A stretch of DNA of 64,000 nt from Mycetocola reblochoni REB411 (GCF_900163835.1 NZ_FUKR01000058.1:53586-117585); one strand, 5' to 3'; shown: positions 8,874-19,928, counted from the first letter of the stretch. Numbers and translations are program-made. Notes: a model not told the origin generated them from the sequence alone.

Positions 8874-9910
8874 CGCTCGTGCTGCTCCGGCGTGCTGCCG
8901 TCGGCCGCGTCCGGCCTGGTGCCGTTCGCGGGCAGCGGCCCGGGGCCCGTGGCGTCGAGGATGAGGCGCTCCGGCGCGTACTGCAGCTGCTTGATGCGCT
9001 CCAGGCTGTCCTCGATGAGCACCCGGTTGGTCTGCTGCAGGTCGGAGATGACCAGCAGCGCCAGGGACAGCAGCGTGCCGACGAGCATCGCGCTGCCGAA
9101 GATGAGCGACTGGATGTGGTCACCGGCCACGCCCATCCAGCTGAGGATGAGGAAGCGGCCGAAGGGGATGACCGCGCCGAGGAAGAACAGCCCGGCCAGG
9201 GTGAGGAAGATCGTGTGCGGCTTGAACATGATGTAGCTGCGCATGATCGCCTGGGCCGACTTGCCCATGTGCTGGAAGATGTTGCTGAACAGGCGGGACT
9301 CGCGGGTCTTCGGGTTCGTGGTGATCGGCACCGACTCGATGCGCAGCCGCTTGTTGCCCGCCTGGATGATCGTCTCCATGCAGTAGCTGAACTGGGTGAC
9401 GATGTTGAGCCGCTCCAGCGCCAGCTTCGAGTAGGCGCGGAAGCCGCTCGCAGCGTCGGGGAGCTCGGTGCCCGCCGCGAGGTTCACGACGCGGCTGCCC
9501 GCGCCCTGCATGAACTTCTTGAACGGCGAGAAGTGCGCGATCGTCTTCGTCTGACGGTCGCCGATGGCGATGTCGGCCCTGCCGGCCAGGAGCGGCTGGA
9601 CGAGGTCCCCGATGCGCGACTGGGGGTACTGGTTGTCGCCGTCGGTGTTGACCACGATGTCCGCCCCGTGCTGGAGGGCGTAGTCGACGCCGTCGCGGAA
9701 GGACCGGGCCAGGCCCATGTTGCGCGCGTGGCGGACGAAGTGGGTGACGCCGTAGGACTGGGCGACCTCGATCGTGCGGTCGGTCGAGCCGTCGTCGACG
9801 ACGAGGATGACGATCTCGTCGACGCCGTCGATGTGGGTCGGGATGGACTCCAGCACCGAGGGGAGGGTCTCTTCTTCGTTGAGGCAGGGGATTTGGACGA
9901 AGACGCGCAT
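8870..9910 (-). CDS. DPM1/GtrB-type polyprenyl-phosphate glycosyltransferase
   Basis: The product is 346 aa. The GT2 domain (about 1-230) has PCLNEEETLP, VDDGSTDRT and the NTDGDNQYP metal-binding motif of the dolichol-phosphate mannose synthase group, and then RNMGLARSFRDG. Two hydrophobic segments follow (about 235-300), as in GtrB-type enzymes that charge undecaprenyl phosphate with a single sugar. That product is the usual donor for GT-C proteins such as those at 5165-6712 and 10170-11996. It is the first gene of the operon. No Shine-Dalgarno is evident before the ATG. Confidence 0.85.
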   Translation of the reverse strand: MRVFVQIPCLNEEETLPSVLESIPTHIDGVDEIVILVVDDGSTDRTIEVAQSYGVTHFVRHARNMGLARSFRDGVDYALQHGADIVVNTDGDNQYPQSRIGDLVQPLLAGRADIAIGDRQTKTIAHFSPFKKFMQGAGSRVVNLAAGTELPDAASGFRAYSKLALERLNIVTQFSYCMETIIQAGNKRLRIESVPITTNPKTRESRLFSNIFQHMGKSAQAIMRSYIMFKPHTIFLTLAGLFFLGAVIPFGRFLILSWMGVAGDHIQSLIFGSAMLVGTLLSLALLVISDLQQTNRVLIEDSLERIKQLQYAPERLILDATGPGPLPANGTRPDAADGSTPEQHER

Positions 9911-10169
9911 GAGCGGGGATTCACCATTTTTCTCTTGAGAAGACGGGCAATCGTCACAGCGGCGAGGCCCGAATCCGGGCTGGGCCCTGACGGCGGTGGC
10001 TCAGTCTACCCGAGCGAATCAACGACTCGGTTCGACCGGATCGGTGCCGCCGAGCGGCGACTGATGTGGCTCTGCGGGGACCCGTCCACCCCCGGCAGGT
10101 AGGGTGGCTTGGTCCGGCGCGCACCGTCGGTTCCCCCGCCCCACCTCGCCACGGAAGACCCCTGCCTCC

Positions 10170-11996
10170 ATGACTGTCACCGCCGAGCTCGTGCCGACCA
10201 ACCTCGAGGACGCCGCCGTTGTCGGCCGCTCCCGAGCACGGAGGCGTGTCTGGCCCGCGCTCGCCGTCGTCGCCGTCGTCACGGCCGCCGTCCTGCACAT
10301 CCTCGTCGCGCGGAGCGCCGTGACCCCGGCGTTCCCCTACGACGAGATCACGATCTTCGCCCTGGCCAAGTACGTCGCGGGTGAGCCGGTCACTCTCGTG
10401 GCCAGTGGCGGCTACTTCCCCCTCTGGGCGTTCCTCATCGCGCCGCTGTGGTGGATCAGCTCCGACCCGGCGACCGTGTACGCGGGGGCGACCGCTATCG
10501 GCGTGGTTCTCGCCGTGGCCACGATCTGGCCGTTATCCCTGCTCGTCCGACGTGTCGGCCTGTCGCGCGCCCAGTCGGTCGCTGTGGCGGCGATCGTGAT
10601 GTGCATGCCGGCGAGGACCCTCCAGGCAGACTACGCAATGAGCGAGAAGCTCCTCGTCTTTCTTCTGGTGTGGGCCGTGGTCGCCGGTTTCGCCCTGTGG
10701 GAGAGACCGACCGTGATGCGCGGGGCGGTCTTCTCCGTCGTGATCGGTCTGAGTTACTTCTCGCACGCCCGTGCCCTGCCCATCGTGATCGTCGCCGCCA
10801 TCTGGTTGGTGGCGCTGCTCTGGCGCCGGTGGCGCGTCGCAGTCGTCGCTCTCATCGTCCTCGCGGCGGCGACGCTGCTCGTCTATCAGGTCTCGCACGC
10901 GCTCAACGCCGCGGTGATCGAGGGCGGCGAGTTCGCCCAGGGTGAAGGGTTCATGGACAACCTCCGCGACACCCGTCCCGGCCTGATTCTGCGCGCGCTC
11001 TTCGGCCAGGCCTGGTACCAGGTCGTCTCCAGCTTCGGGCTCGTCGTCGTCGGCGGTGTCGCTGTCGTCGCCTGGTGCTGGCGTGAGGTGCGCGAGCGGC
11101 GTCTGGGCAGGGCGTGCCTCGTGTTTGGCGTCGTCGTCGGGATGTTCCTGCTCAGCGTGCTCGCCTGGAGCTCATGGTGGAACCTGTACGCGAACCCGTG
11201 GCGTCGACTGGACGCGTGGGTGTACGGCCGGTACGTGGACCCGTTCACTCTGCTCCTGGTCGTCATCGGACTGGCCGTGATCGTCAGGGGGGTCCGCAGG
11301 GTCGTGCTGTGGTGGTCCGCCGCAATCAGCACCGTCGTGCTCGGCTTCACGCTGCTCTGGGTCGCTCCGCAGGCGCCCACGTGGGGGTACGTCACTCCCG
11401 CCCACATCCCCGGGGTGATGCCGTGGGCGGGCTTACTCCCGTCGGAGGAGTTCGCGGAGGGCACGCGGTTGCTCCCGTCGCTGGTCAACGAGAACCGGTT
11501 CTGGCTCATCGCCTCCCTGTGCGCGTGGGCGGTCGTCATCGTGACGCTGCTGTTCCGATCGCGACCGGTCGTGCCCGCGGTCGTGCTGCTTGTGGCGTTC
11601 GCGGCAGGGACGATCGCGGCGGACCCCGCGTCGGACAGCTTCCACGAGAACAACGGCAACGCCCAGAACGCGCTCAGGGCGCTGGACACTGTGGAGGAGC
11701 TGACCGGGCCGGTGCCGGAGGTCGACTTCGACCGGGAGTGCCGCGCCCCGGAGAACCGCTCGCCCGTCGCGCAGAACTACATGATGTTCTGGTTGAGCCC
11801 CCGGGCGCTCGACCTGGTTTATCCGTCGACTGATGAGTTCGACTCGGACGTCGTCTTCGCCTGTGACGATTGGCCTCTCGCGGCCGAGCTGGGCGCGCGC
11901 GCGATCGAGGGCAGCGACGGCCAGTACTTCTCCAAGCTGTGGGTCCTGCCCGGAGAGCGCCAGGACGAGCTAGAGAAGGCCGGCGTCCTGGAGTAA
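10170..11996 (+). CDS. Large polytopic membrane protein, probable GT-C glycosyltransferase
   Basis: From ATG 10170 the product is 608 aa with about eleven hydrophobic segments. The first outer loop has FPYDEITIFALAKYV, an acidic motif in the position used by GT-C enzymes, and GGYFPLWAF follows in the next loop. The C-terminal 130 residues are soluble. It is divergent from the DPM-like operon across a 259-bp gap, and TAGGGT at 10100-10105 may be its -10 element. The frame is open upstream to a GTG at 10104, but the Arg/Pro-rich segment before 10170 does not look coding. The exact sugar or acceptor cannot be named. Confidence 0.65.
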   Translation: MTVTAELVPTNLEDAAVVGRSRARRRVWPALAVVAVVTAAVLHILVARSAVTPAFPYDEITIFALAKYVAGEPVTLVASGGYFPLWAFLIAPLWWISSDPATVYAGATAIGVVLAVATIWPLSLLVRRVGLSRAQSVAVAAIVMCMPARTLQADYAMSEKLLVFLLVWAVVAGFALWERPTVMRGAVFSVVIGLSYFSHARALPIVIVAAIWLVALLWRRWRVAVVALIVLAAATLLVYQVSHALNAAVIEGGEFAQGEGFMDNLRDTRPGLILRALFGQAWYQVVSSFGLVVVGGVAVVAWCWREVRERRLGRACLVFGVVVGMFLLSVLAWSSWWNLYANPWRRLDAWVYGRYVDPFTLLLVVIGLAVIVRGVRRVVLWWSAAISTVVLGFTLLWVAPQAPTWGYVTPAHIPGVMPWAGLLPSEEFAEGTRLLPSLVNENRFWLIASLCAWAVVIVTLLFRSRPVVPAVVLLVAFAAGTIAADPASDSFHENNGNAQNALRALDTVEELTGPVPEVDFDRECRAPENRSPVAQNYMMFWLSPRALDLVYPSTDEFDSDVVFACDDWPLAAELGARAIEGSDGQYFSKLWVLPGERQDELEKAGVLE

Positions 11997-12052
11997 TCAG
12001 GCGTTCCGGGGGCCGCCAGATCTTTTAACGCGCACACAACACGGGAATCTTT

Positions 12053-15000
12053 ATGCTGATTCTCATGAATCCACAAGGCAAACGTGTGCGTCCCCCGATG
12101 TTGGGTGGGCTCAGACTTCCCGTGGTCCTCGTGACCAGCGTCGCGCTGACGCTCACCCCGGCGGCCGCGCTGGCTGCGACCCCCGCGCCGACGCCCGTTC
12201 CGATGGTCTCCGCCGATCCGACGCCGGGCCAGCCGGACACGGCAACGGAGCCGTCGTCCGATGCGTCGGTGCCTGCGACGGTCCAGCCGCCGGTCATCGC
12301 TGTGACCGGCGATGGAATCCTGGAGTCAGGGCGAGACCTGGGGGTCCGGGTCACGGTGACCGCGGAGGAGGGCACGCCGCTGCGACTTCTCGTGCAGCGG
12401 GAGCAGGACTCCTCACCCGTGGACGCGACTCGGACGGACGTCACCGTCGACGCCTCGGGCGAAGCCGAGGTGGTCCTGGACGGCTCGACGCTGAGCGCAG
12501 GCCAGTATCGCGTCGTCGATGAGCTGAGCACCATCCGCGGTGACGCGTTCACGGTCGCCGACGCGCCGGAGGCGCCGTCAGAGCCAGCCCCCGAACAGCA
12601 TGGCGAGGCGTCGGAAGCACCCGACGAGACCGTCGACGTCCCGCTCGACGAGTACTACCCCCAGTTGGCCAAGGACCTGTTCGACACGGATGGCGACGGG
12701 ATCTACCGCATCGGAGCCCCCGCCGCAGGGGGAAGCGCCACGGGTGTCGTCCCCGCCGGTCTTGACGACTACTACGCGCAGGCCGCCGACTTCACCGCGG
12801 AGAAGTGTGACCGTCTCGGGCTGCCGACGGCCGCCTACGAGCGGCTGGTCGGCACGACGCTGCGTTGCGGCTACGTCATCTCGCCGATCGACGACGAACA
12901 CCCCTCGGCGGGCAATGTCGCCGTCGCGACGATGGTCGCCGACCACACCGGCGACGAGAAGAAGGGGTCCATTTTGTGGAACCCGGGCGGGCCGGGCGGG
13001 TCCGGTCTGACCCTCGCCGTCGCCGGGGCGCTGTATGAGCCGGAACTGCTCGAGCACTACGACCTCATCGGCTTCGACCCGAGGGGGACGGGCTCATCCA
13101 TGCCGTACTCGCAGTGCTCCACCGACGAGATGCTCGACGAGGACAGGGCCGCCAACTCGTACGGACTCCCTCTGAGCGAGGCCGAGGAGGATCTCAATGC
13201 GCGGGCCGAGCGTTTCGCGGACGACTGCTTCGCCAACACCGCGGCGCTGTTCGACCTGGACGGAGACGGCAGTGCCGACGACGCGGACCAGCGCGCCCAG
13301 CAGGAACGGCTGATCGAGAACCTCGGCACCTGGGACGCGGTCGGTGACGTCGACGTGATCCGCTCCGTGGCGGGCGACCAGAAGCTCAGTTTCGTCGGCT
13401 TCTCCTACGGGACCCGTCTCGGCTACGTCTTCAGCCAGAAGTTCGGCGGGAGCGTCGGCCGTCTCGTGCTCGACGGGGCCGTGGACCCAGGGAACGTCGA
13501 CAGCGCGAGCATCGACGCGATGCGGTCGATCAACCGGGCAGTCGGTGCGGACGATCCCGACCCGGCGGAGGAGGCCGCTGAGTCGAACATCGCCCAGGGG
13601 GCCGGCTTCCAGGGCACCTTCGAGCAGTTCGCGCTCGACTGCTCGGCTCGGGGTGCTCGGGGCCTCACCTGGGGTGAGGCCTATCCTGACCTGGCCGAGG
13701 AGGAGATCGGCTCGACGGCGTTCACCTGCCCGCTCGGTGACGGTGTGACCGATAAGGCAGCCCTCACCGCGGCGAACCAGGAAATCCTGCGCACACTCGA
13801 ACGGGGCGCGCTTCCGACCGGCCAGCCGGGCGACGAGCGCCTGGTCAGCTTCGCAGATGCCCGGACCGGCGTCTTCCAGGCGTTGTACTCGGAGACACTC
13901 TGGTCGAGTCTCGCGCAGGGACTCGCGGAGCTGAAGGAGGGACGGACCGCCGGCGGCCTGATGATCCTGGCCGATCAGTACAACGACCGCGACAGCGAGA
14001 CCGGGCACTATGCTCCGATGCTGCAGGCCTTCACCACCATCAGGTGCACGGACGAGAACAGCAACGGTTCCCTGCCGGACATTGAGAAGGTCCGCTCGTT
14101 CGCTGAGCGCTACGACGAGGCCGCGCCCTTCCAGGCTGCGTCGATCTCGCCCGGTGTCTACGACTACTGCGACTTCTGGAGGTTCGTCGGCACCTTGCCC
14201 GATGCCGAGGAGCTGACCGCGGTACCGAACATCCTCGTGGTGTCCACCTCGCACGACTCCGCGACGCCGTACGCGTCGGGAGTGAAGCTCGCCAGGCTTA
14301 TCGACGGCACCCTGTTGTCGGTCTCGGGCGCCTCGCACACGTCCTACATGTCCGGCGACGAGGAGAAGGCGTGCGTCGATTCCACAGTCAACGACTTCCT
14401 CATCGACGGCGTGGTTCCGGACGACGGGGACTTCGGCCCTGCGCTGGCGGAGCAGGACACCGCGGTGGACGACACGGGGGAGACGGTGACGTTCGACACC
14501 CGCTGCAAGGTGGAGACGTTCCGGTCGGCGGAGTTCGCGCTCTCGGCTGACACCGCCCACGCCGGGGAGCGGATCGGCTTCCTCGCCGCCCACCTCGTCG
14601 ATGACGTGGGCTTCGAGATCGCCGTCGACGGGGAGAGCCTGGCGTCCGGTCGTACTGACAACGGCGGGAATGCAGGAGGACAGTTCACACTCCCCTCCGA
14701 TATCGCGCCGGGCCGCTATGCTGTCGAGTTCCGCAGCGGAGGGTCCGCGACCCTGGCGTCCTCGGCCGGCTCGTCCGCCGGACGCTTCGCCACGGCACGG
14801 TCGGCCGCCGCCGGCGAGGTGATCGCGACCGCAGAGTTGACGATCCTCGCCGACGACGTCCCGAAGACCGACGACGGTGACGACGCACCCGCCTCGCAGG
14901 GCCCGGCCGGCGGAGCTGCTGACGACGGCGATGGATCGTCGTTGAGCGCTTCCGCCGCGGGCTCGCTCGCGCGAAGCGGGACGGATGCGAACGTCGGGCT

Positions 15001-15073
15001 CCTGCTCGCTGTGGTGCTCGTTCTCGTGGGCGGCACGCTGCTCATCCGCAGGCGGAGGACCGCGGAGGGCTAG
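12053..15073 (+). CDS. Surface-anchored alpha/beta-hydrolase peptidase (tripeptidyl-aminopeptidase type)
   Basis: The product is about 1006 aa (ATG 12053, or ATG 12065 four codons later). A signal peptide ends near ALAATPAP. After a 150-residue Pro/Thr/Asp-rich lead comes an alpha/beta-hydrolase domain with the oxyanion segment WNPGGPGGSG, the nucleophile elbow GFSYGT, the acid in STSHDSATP and His in SGASHTSYM. These are typical of secreted actinobacterial tripeptidyl aminopeptidases (S33 family, TAP-like C-terminal domain). The C-terminus has LARSG, a hydrophobic stretch and RRRR, a degenerate LPxTG-type sorting signal. At twice the usual length, the extra parts are the N-terminal lead and a 200-residue C-terminal beta/linker region. 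The gene looks monocistronic. Confidence 0.8.
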   Translation: MLILMNPQGKRVRPPMLGGLRLPVVLVTSVALTLTPAAALAATPAPTPVPMVSADPTPGQPDTATEPSSDASVPATVQPPVIAVTGDGILESGRDLGVRVTVTAEEGTPLRLLVQREQDSSPVDATRTDVTVDASGEAEVVLDGSTLSAGQYRVVDELSTIRGDAFTVADAPEAPSEPAPEQHGEASEAPDETVDVPLDEYYPQLAKDLFDTDGDGIYRIGAPAAGGSATGVVPAGLDDYYAQAADFTAEKCDRLGLPTAAYERLVGTTLRCGYVISPIDDEHPSAGNVAVATMVADHTGDEKKGSILWNPGGPGGSGLTLAVAGALYEPELLEHYDLIGFDPRGTGSSMPYSQCSTDEMLDEDRAANSYGLPLSEAEEDLNARAERFADDCFANTAALFDLDGDGSADDADQRAQQERLIENLGTWDAVGDVDVIRSVAGDQKLSFVGFSYGTRLGYVFSQKFGGSVGRLVLDGAVDPGNVDSASIDAMRSINRAVGADDPDPAEEAAESNIAQGAGFQGTFEQFALDCSARGARGLTWGEAYPDLAEEEIGSTAFTCPLGDGVTDKAALTAANQEILRTLERGALPTGQPGDERLVSFADARTGVFQALYSETLWSSLAQGLAELKEGRTAGGLMILADQYNDRDSETGHYAPMLQAFTTIRCTDENSNGSLPDIEKVRSFAERYDEAAPFQAASISPGVYDYCDFWRFVGTLPDAEELTAVPNILVVSTSHDSATPYASGVKLARLIDGTLLSVSGASHTSYMSGDEEKACVDSTVNDFLIDGVVPDDGDFGPALAEQDTAVDDTGETVTFDTRCKVETFRSAEFALSADTAHAGERIGFLAAHLVDDVGFEIAVDGESLASGRTDNGGNAGGQFTLPSDIAPGRYAVEFRSGGSATLASSAGSSAGRFATARSAAAGEVIATAELTILADDVPKTDDGDDAPASQGPAGGAADDGDGSSLSASAAGSLARSGTDANVGLLLAVVLVLVGGTLLIRRRRTAEG

Positions 15074-15092
15074 CAGCCCCTCGCCCACGAGA

Positions 15093-15132
15093 CGAAGGCG
15101 GGGCGGTCGATGTGTCGACCGACCCGCCTTCG
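15093..15132. terminator. Bidirectional hairpin terminator
   Basis: CGAAGGCGGG (15093-15102) pairs with CCCGCCTTCG (15123-15132), and the inner CGGTCGA/TCGACCG arms extend the stem. It separates the peptidase stop at 15073 from the convergent dehydrogenase stop at 15150. Confidence 0.8.
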
Positions 15133-15149
15133 CGGTTCTGTACGGCGGG

Positions 15150-16445
15150 TCAGGGACGACCGAGGCCGTGGAACTCCCAGCCGGCCGCGCGCCACGCGGA
15201 GGGGTCGAGCACGTTGCGGGCATCCACGATCACGGGGCGCGCGACGCGGGCGGCGGTGTCGGTCGCGTCGAGCTCGCGGAACTGCCGCCACTCGGTGGCG
15301 ACGACGACGGCCTCGGCCCCGGCCAGTGCCTCCTCCGCCGAGGAGACGTAGTCCAGCTCGGGCGCCACCCGGCGGGACGACTCCACGGCCTCCGGGTCGT
15401 AGCCGGCCACGGTCGCGCCCGCGGCGGACAGGGCGCGGGCGATGTCGAGGGCGGGGGAGTCGCGGACGTCGTCGCTCTCCGGCTTGAACGCCAGTCCGAG
15501 CACGGCCACGCGGCGCCCGGACACGTCGCCGCCGAAAGACTCGGCGACGAGGTCGACGACGCGGGCGCGACGGCGCAGGTTGATCGCGTCGATCTCGGCG
15601 AGGAACGCCACCGACTCGCCGCGGCCGAGCTCCTCGGCACGGGCGGCGAAGGCACGGATGTCCTTGGGCAGGCAGCCCCCGCCGAAGCCGATCCCCGCGT
15701 TGAGGAAGCGGCGGCCGATGCGGTTGTCGTGGCCGATGGCGTCGGCGAGCTGCGTGACGTCGGCTCCGGTGACCTCGGCGATCTCGGCCATTGCGTTGAT
15801 GAAGGAGATCTTCGTCGCCAGGAACGCGTTCGCCGCGGTCTTCACCAGCTCGGCGGTCGCGTAGTCGGTGACGACCAGGGGGGTGCCCGCGCCGATCGCC
15901 CTGGCGTAGACGGAGTCGAGGATCTCCCTGGCGCGCTCGCTCACGACGCCGTAGACGAGGCGGTCGGGCTCGATCGTGTCCTTGACCGCGAAGCCCTCGC
16001 GCAGGAACTCGGGGTTCCAGGCCAGCTCGGCGCCGGTCGGGGCGATGCGCTCCTGCAGCCGCGCGGCGGTGCCGACGGGGACCGTCGACTTGCCGACCAC
16101 GAGGTCGCCCGGTTTGAGGATGGGCAGCAGCGAGTCGACGGCGGCGTCGACGAAGCGGAGGTCCGCGCTGTTGCCGTCCGCGCTCTGCGGCGTCCCGACG
16201 GCGATGAAGTGGACGACGGCCTCAGCTGCGTCTGTCACGTCGGTGGAGAACCGCAGGGCGCCGCTCGCGTGCGTCCGGGTCAGCAGCTCCGGCAGCCCGG
16301 GCTCGTAGATCGGCGAGCGGCCGGCGGCGAGCGCGTCGATCTTGGCCTGGTCGACATCGATCCCGACGACGTCGTGGCCGAGAGAGGCCATCGCTGCTGC
16401 GTGCACGGCACCGAGGTAGCCGCATCCGATGACGGACAGTTTCAT
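15150..16445 (-). CDS. UDP-glucose/UDP-hexose 6-dehydrogenase
   Basis: The product is 431 aa from ATG 16445, with GAGGAA as ribosome site. The N-terminal NAD domain starts VIGCGYLGAVHA, the middle has STVPVGTA and NPEFLREG, and the catalytic Cys lies in GFGGGCLPKD; the C-terminal UDP-binding domain has LGLAFKPESDDVRDSP. This is the UDP-glucose/GDP-mannose dehydrogenase family, and the residues fit the UDP-glucose branch, which gives UDP-glucuronate for an acidic envelope glycan. The frame is open further upstream, but without family sequence. Substrate choice within the family is inferred from motif similarity only. Confidence 0.88.
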   Translation of the reverse strand: MKLSVIGCGYLGAVHAAAMASLGHDVVGIDVDQAKIDALAAGRSPIYEPGLPELLTRTHASGALRFSTDVTDAAEAVVHFIAVGTPQSADGNSADLRFVDAAVDSLLPILKPGDLVVGKSTVPVGTAARLQERIAPTGAELAWNPEFLREGFAVKDTIEPDRLVYGVVSERAREILDSVYARAIGAGTPLVVTDYATAELVKTAANAFLATKISFINAMAEIAEVTGADVTQLADAIGHDNRIGRRFLNAGIGFGGGCLPKDIRAFAARAEELGRGESVAFLAEIDAINLRRRARVVDLVAESFGGDVSGRRVAVLGLAFKPESDDVRDSPALDIARALSAAGATVAGYDPEAVESSRRVAPELDYVSSAEEALAGAEAVVVATEWRQFRELDATDTAARVARPVIVDARNVLDPSAWRAAGWEFHGLGRP

Positions 16446-16524
16446 GGTGGTGTTCCTCAGGATCGGTCGAGCTGCCCGGACCGGGCGGCGTTGTTCGGCG
16501 TACACCTTATCGTGCGAGGGTTGA

Positions 16525-17823
<1,299 letters not shown>

Positions 17824-17845
17824 CCTCCCGCCCGCCCCGCGCACG

Positions 17846-17880
17846 CGAACGCCCCGCCACGATCCGTGGCGGGGCGTTCG
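17846..17880. terminator. Bidirectional terminator, 15-bp perfect stem
   Basis: CGAACGCCCCGCCAC and its exact complement (17846-17860, 17866-17880) flank a 5-nt loop. It lies between glf (stop 17823) and the convergent galactofuranosyltransferase gene (stop 17903). Confidence 0.85.
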
Positions 17881-17902
17881 GCGTTCGCGCGGGGCGGGCG
17901 GC

Positions 17903-19792
17903 CTACTGCTCGAAGGTGGTCTTCCACGCCTCCTGCGAGGTGAACTCGGGAAGCGCACGGCGGTACTGCTCGGCCAGGGCGTCCCAGTTGCGTTCGAGCT
18001 CGCGGTGCAGCCGCAGGCTCTCCTTGAGCAGCGCGCGGAACTCCGAGCGGTCCCTGCGGTACCAGGACGAGCCGCGGCCGTCCGCGGTGGAGATGAGCGC
18101 GCTGTCGAAGCCGGGCACGCGCCACCAGGTGGCGTCACGCTTGGCGAGCTCCACCTGCGGCTGGCTCTGGTCCGCGGGGGAGGTGAGCCAGTGGCGGGCC
18201 GCCGCCTTCGCCGTGAACACCGCGAGCGATGCGCCCGCGGGCGACGGCTCGGTGTGCAGCGGGTAGCTCCGGCGCCCCTCACGGGTGGGAGGGACGTCGC
18301 TGTCGGCGGTGTACACCGACGTCTCCGAGAAGTCGGCCGCCTGCGCGCGAAGCTCCGGCAGCTTCGTGCCCATCGTGCGGTGCAGGTGCTCCGGGCCGGT
18401 GAGCAGGTCACGGATCGCCTCGTTGCGCAGCTCGACGGCGTAGTACTGCATGCTCAGCAGGTGCTTGAGGCTGATGCGGCTGCTGTTGCTCAGCAGGCGA
18501 CCGCCCTTGCTGTAGGGGGAGTGCAGCAGCCCGGCGACGAGGCGGTTGCGGGCGTGGTAGTAGGCCTGCCAGTCCTGCGAGTCGTCCTTGTCGATCCAGG
18601 AGATGTGCCAGAGGGCGCTGCCGGGCAGCGACACGGTGCGGTAGCCGCGCGACCGGGCGCGGAGGCCGTACTCGGAGTCGTCCCACTTGATGAACACGGG
18701 GATGCTCAGGCCGATGTCGCGGATCACCTCGACGGGGATCATGCACATCCACCAGCCGTTGTAGTCGGCGTCCATGCGGGCGTGCATCCACGGGGTCTGC
18801 CGCAGGTTGGACACGCGGAAGTCGTGGCGGATCTGCTCGTCGAAGCCGGGACGCCAGAGGAAGGGGTGCAGGTCGATGTTCTCGGAGAAGGCGTGCAGGA
18901 TCGGCTTGTCCAGCAGGTCGAACATGTGGCCGCCGACGATGGTGGGGCGGCTGCTGAAGCGGGAGAACTGGATCGAGCGGAAGATGCCCTCCGGCTCGAC
19001 CTCGACGTCGTCGTCGAGGAGCAGGACGAAGCCGCTCGTTCCCGCGTCGAGAGTCTCCGACATCGAGCGGGAGAAGCCGCCCGAGCCGCCGAGGTTGGCC
19101 TGGTTGATGACGGTCAGCTTGTCGCCGAGCGCCTCAGCGACGGCGGGGAACTCCTCGCGGTCCTGCACCTTCGTGGTGCCCTGGTCGACGACGTAGATCG
19201 TGTCGATGTCGGTGAGGAGCGCGGTCTCCTTCGCCAGCGCCGCCAGGTTCCTGACGCAGTAGTCGGGCTTGTTCATCGTCGTGATGCCGATGGAGGCGTT
19301 CGCCGTCGTGCGCGGGGTCGCGTCGGTCGACCAGGAGCCCGAGCGGATGATCAGCTCCTCGGACCCGGCGACCGCGTCGAACCAGTACCAGCCGCCGTCG
19401 GTGAAGTTGGTCACCGGCAGGCTGAATCGGACGGTGTCGCCGCCGCTGACGTCGCGCGACTCGACGCGCTGGGCGACGCCGTTGGCGTTGGAGCGATACA
19501 CGAGCACCGTTCCGCTCCCCTCCGTGCTCAGCTCGAGCGTGACCTCGCGGACCGTCGTCCAGTGCTGCCAGTAGGAGGCGGGGAAGGCGTTGAAGTAGCT
19601 GGCGAACGACACCCGACGTCCGGGGCGGACACGGGCGCTGGAGCGGTCGAGGACGTCGTCGACGTGCGCGAAGTCGCTGACCCGCACGGTCTCGTGCCCG
19701 ACGGTTGTCCAGGTCTCCGCATCCAGATAGAGGGGGAGGATGTCCGGGTCTCTGTCGAGGGGGAAGACGAGGTTCTGGACGACGAGCGACAT
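17903..19792 (-). CDS. glfT2: Galactofuranosyltransferase, GlfT2-like
   Basis: The product is 629 aa from ATG 19792, close to the roughly 640 aa of mycobacterial GlfT2. The N-terminal 160 residues form a beta-sandwich-like region. The GT-A core follows with IGITTMNKPDYC, NQANLGGSGGFSRSM, the metal motif LLDDDVEVE, then NGWWMCMIP, the WDDSEYGLRARS base segment and ALWHISW with the metal His. The C-terminal helical region ends in KTTFEQ. GlfT2 polymerises alternating beta-1,5/1,6 galactofuranose from UDP-Galf on a lipid carrier at the inner membrane face. Here the product may be a wall galactan or lipid-linked galactofuran. GGAGA lies about 12 nt upstream. Confidence 0.85.
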   Translation of the reverse strand: MSLVVQNLVFPLDRDPDILPLYLDAETWTTVGHETVRVSDFAHVDDVLDRSSARVRPGRRVSFASYFNAFPASYWQHWTTVREVTLELSTEGSGTVLVYRSNANGVAQRVESRDVSGGDTVRFSLPVTNFTDGGWYWFDAVAGSEELIIRSGSWSTDATPRTTANASIGITTMNKPDYCVRNLAALAKETALLTDIDTIYVVDQGTTKVQDREEFPAVAEALGDKLTVINQANLGGSGGFSRSMSETLDAGTSGFVLLLDDDVEVEPEGIFRSIQFSRFSSRPTIVGGHMFDLLDKPILHAFSENIDLHPFLWRPGFDEQIRHDFRVSNLRQTPWMHARMDADYNGWWMCMIPVEVIRDIGLSIPVFIKWDDSEYGLRARSRGYRTVSLPGSALWHISWIDKDDSQDWQAYYHARNRLVAGLLHSPYSKGGRLLSNSSRISLKHLLSMQYYAVELRNEAIRDLLTGPEHLHRTMGTKLPELRAQAADFSETSVYTADSDVPPTREGRRSYPLHTEPSPAGASLAVFTAKAAARHWLTSPADQSQPQVELAKRDATWWRVPGFDSALISTADGRGSSWYRRDRSEFRALLKESLRLHRELERNWDALAEQYRRALPEFTSQEAWKTTFEQ

Positions 19793-19841
19793 GGCGGGGT
19801 GATCTCCGGACGGCTGCTGGACGGGTGGTGGGACGGGCACG

Positions 19842-19847
19842 AGCATA
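19842..19847 (-). promoter_or_regulatory. -10 element for the galactofuranosyltransferase gene
   Basis: TATGCT on the minus strand, about 50 nt before ATG 19792. The -35 region is not recognisable. Confidence 0.4.
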
Positions 19848-19928
19848 GCCGCTGCACATGTCCTGCCGGTGAACGCGCGGTTCGTCACCGCCCGCCGTGG
19901 GGCGCTCGCATCGGATGCGCCTGCCGGC

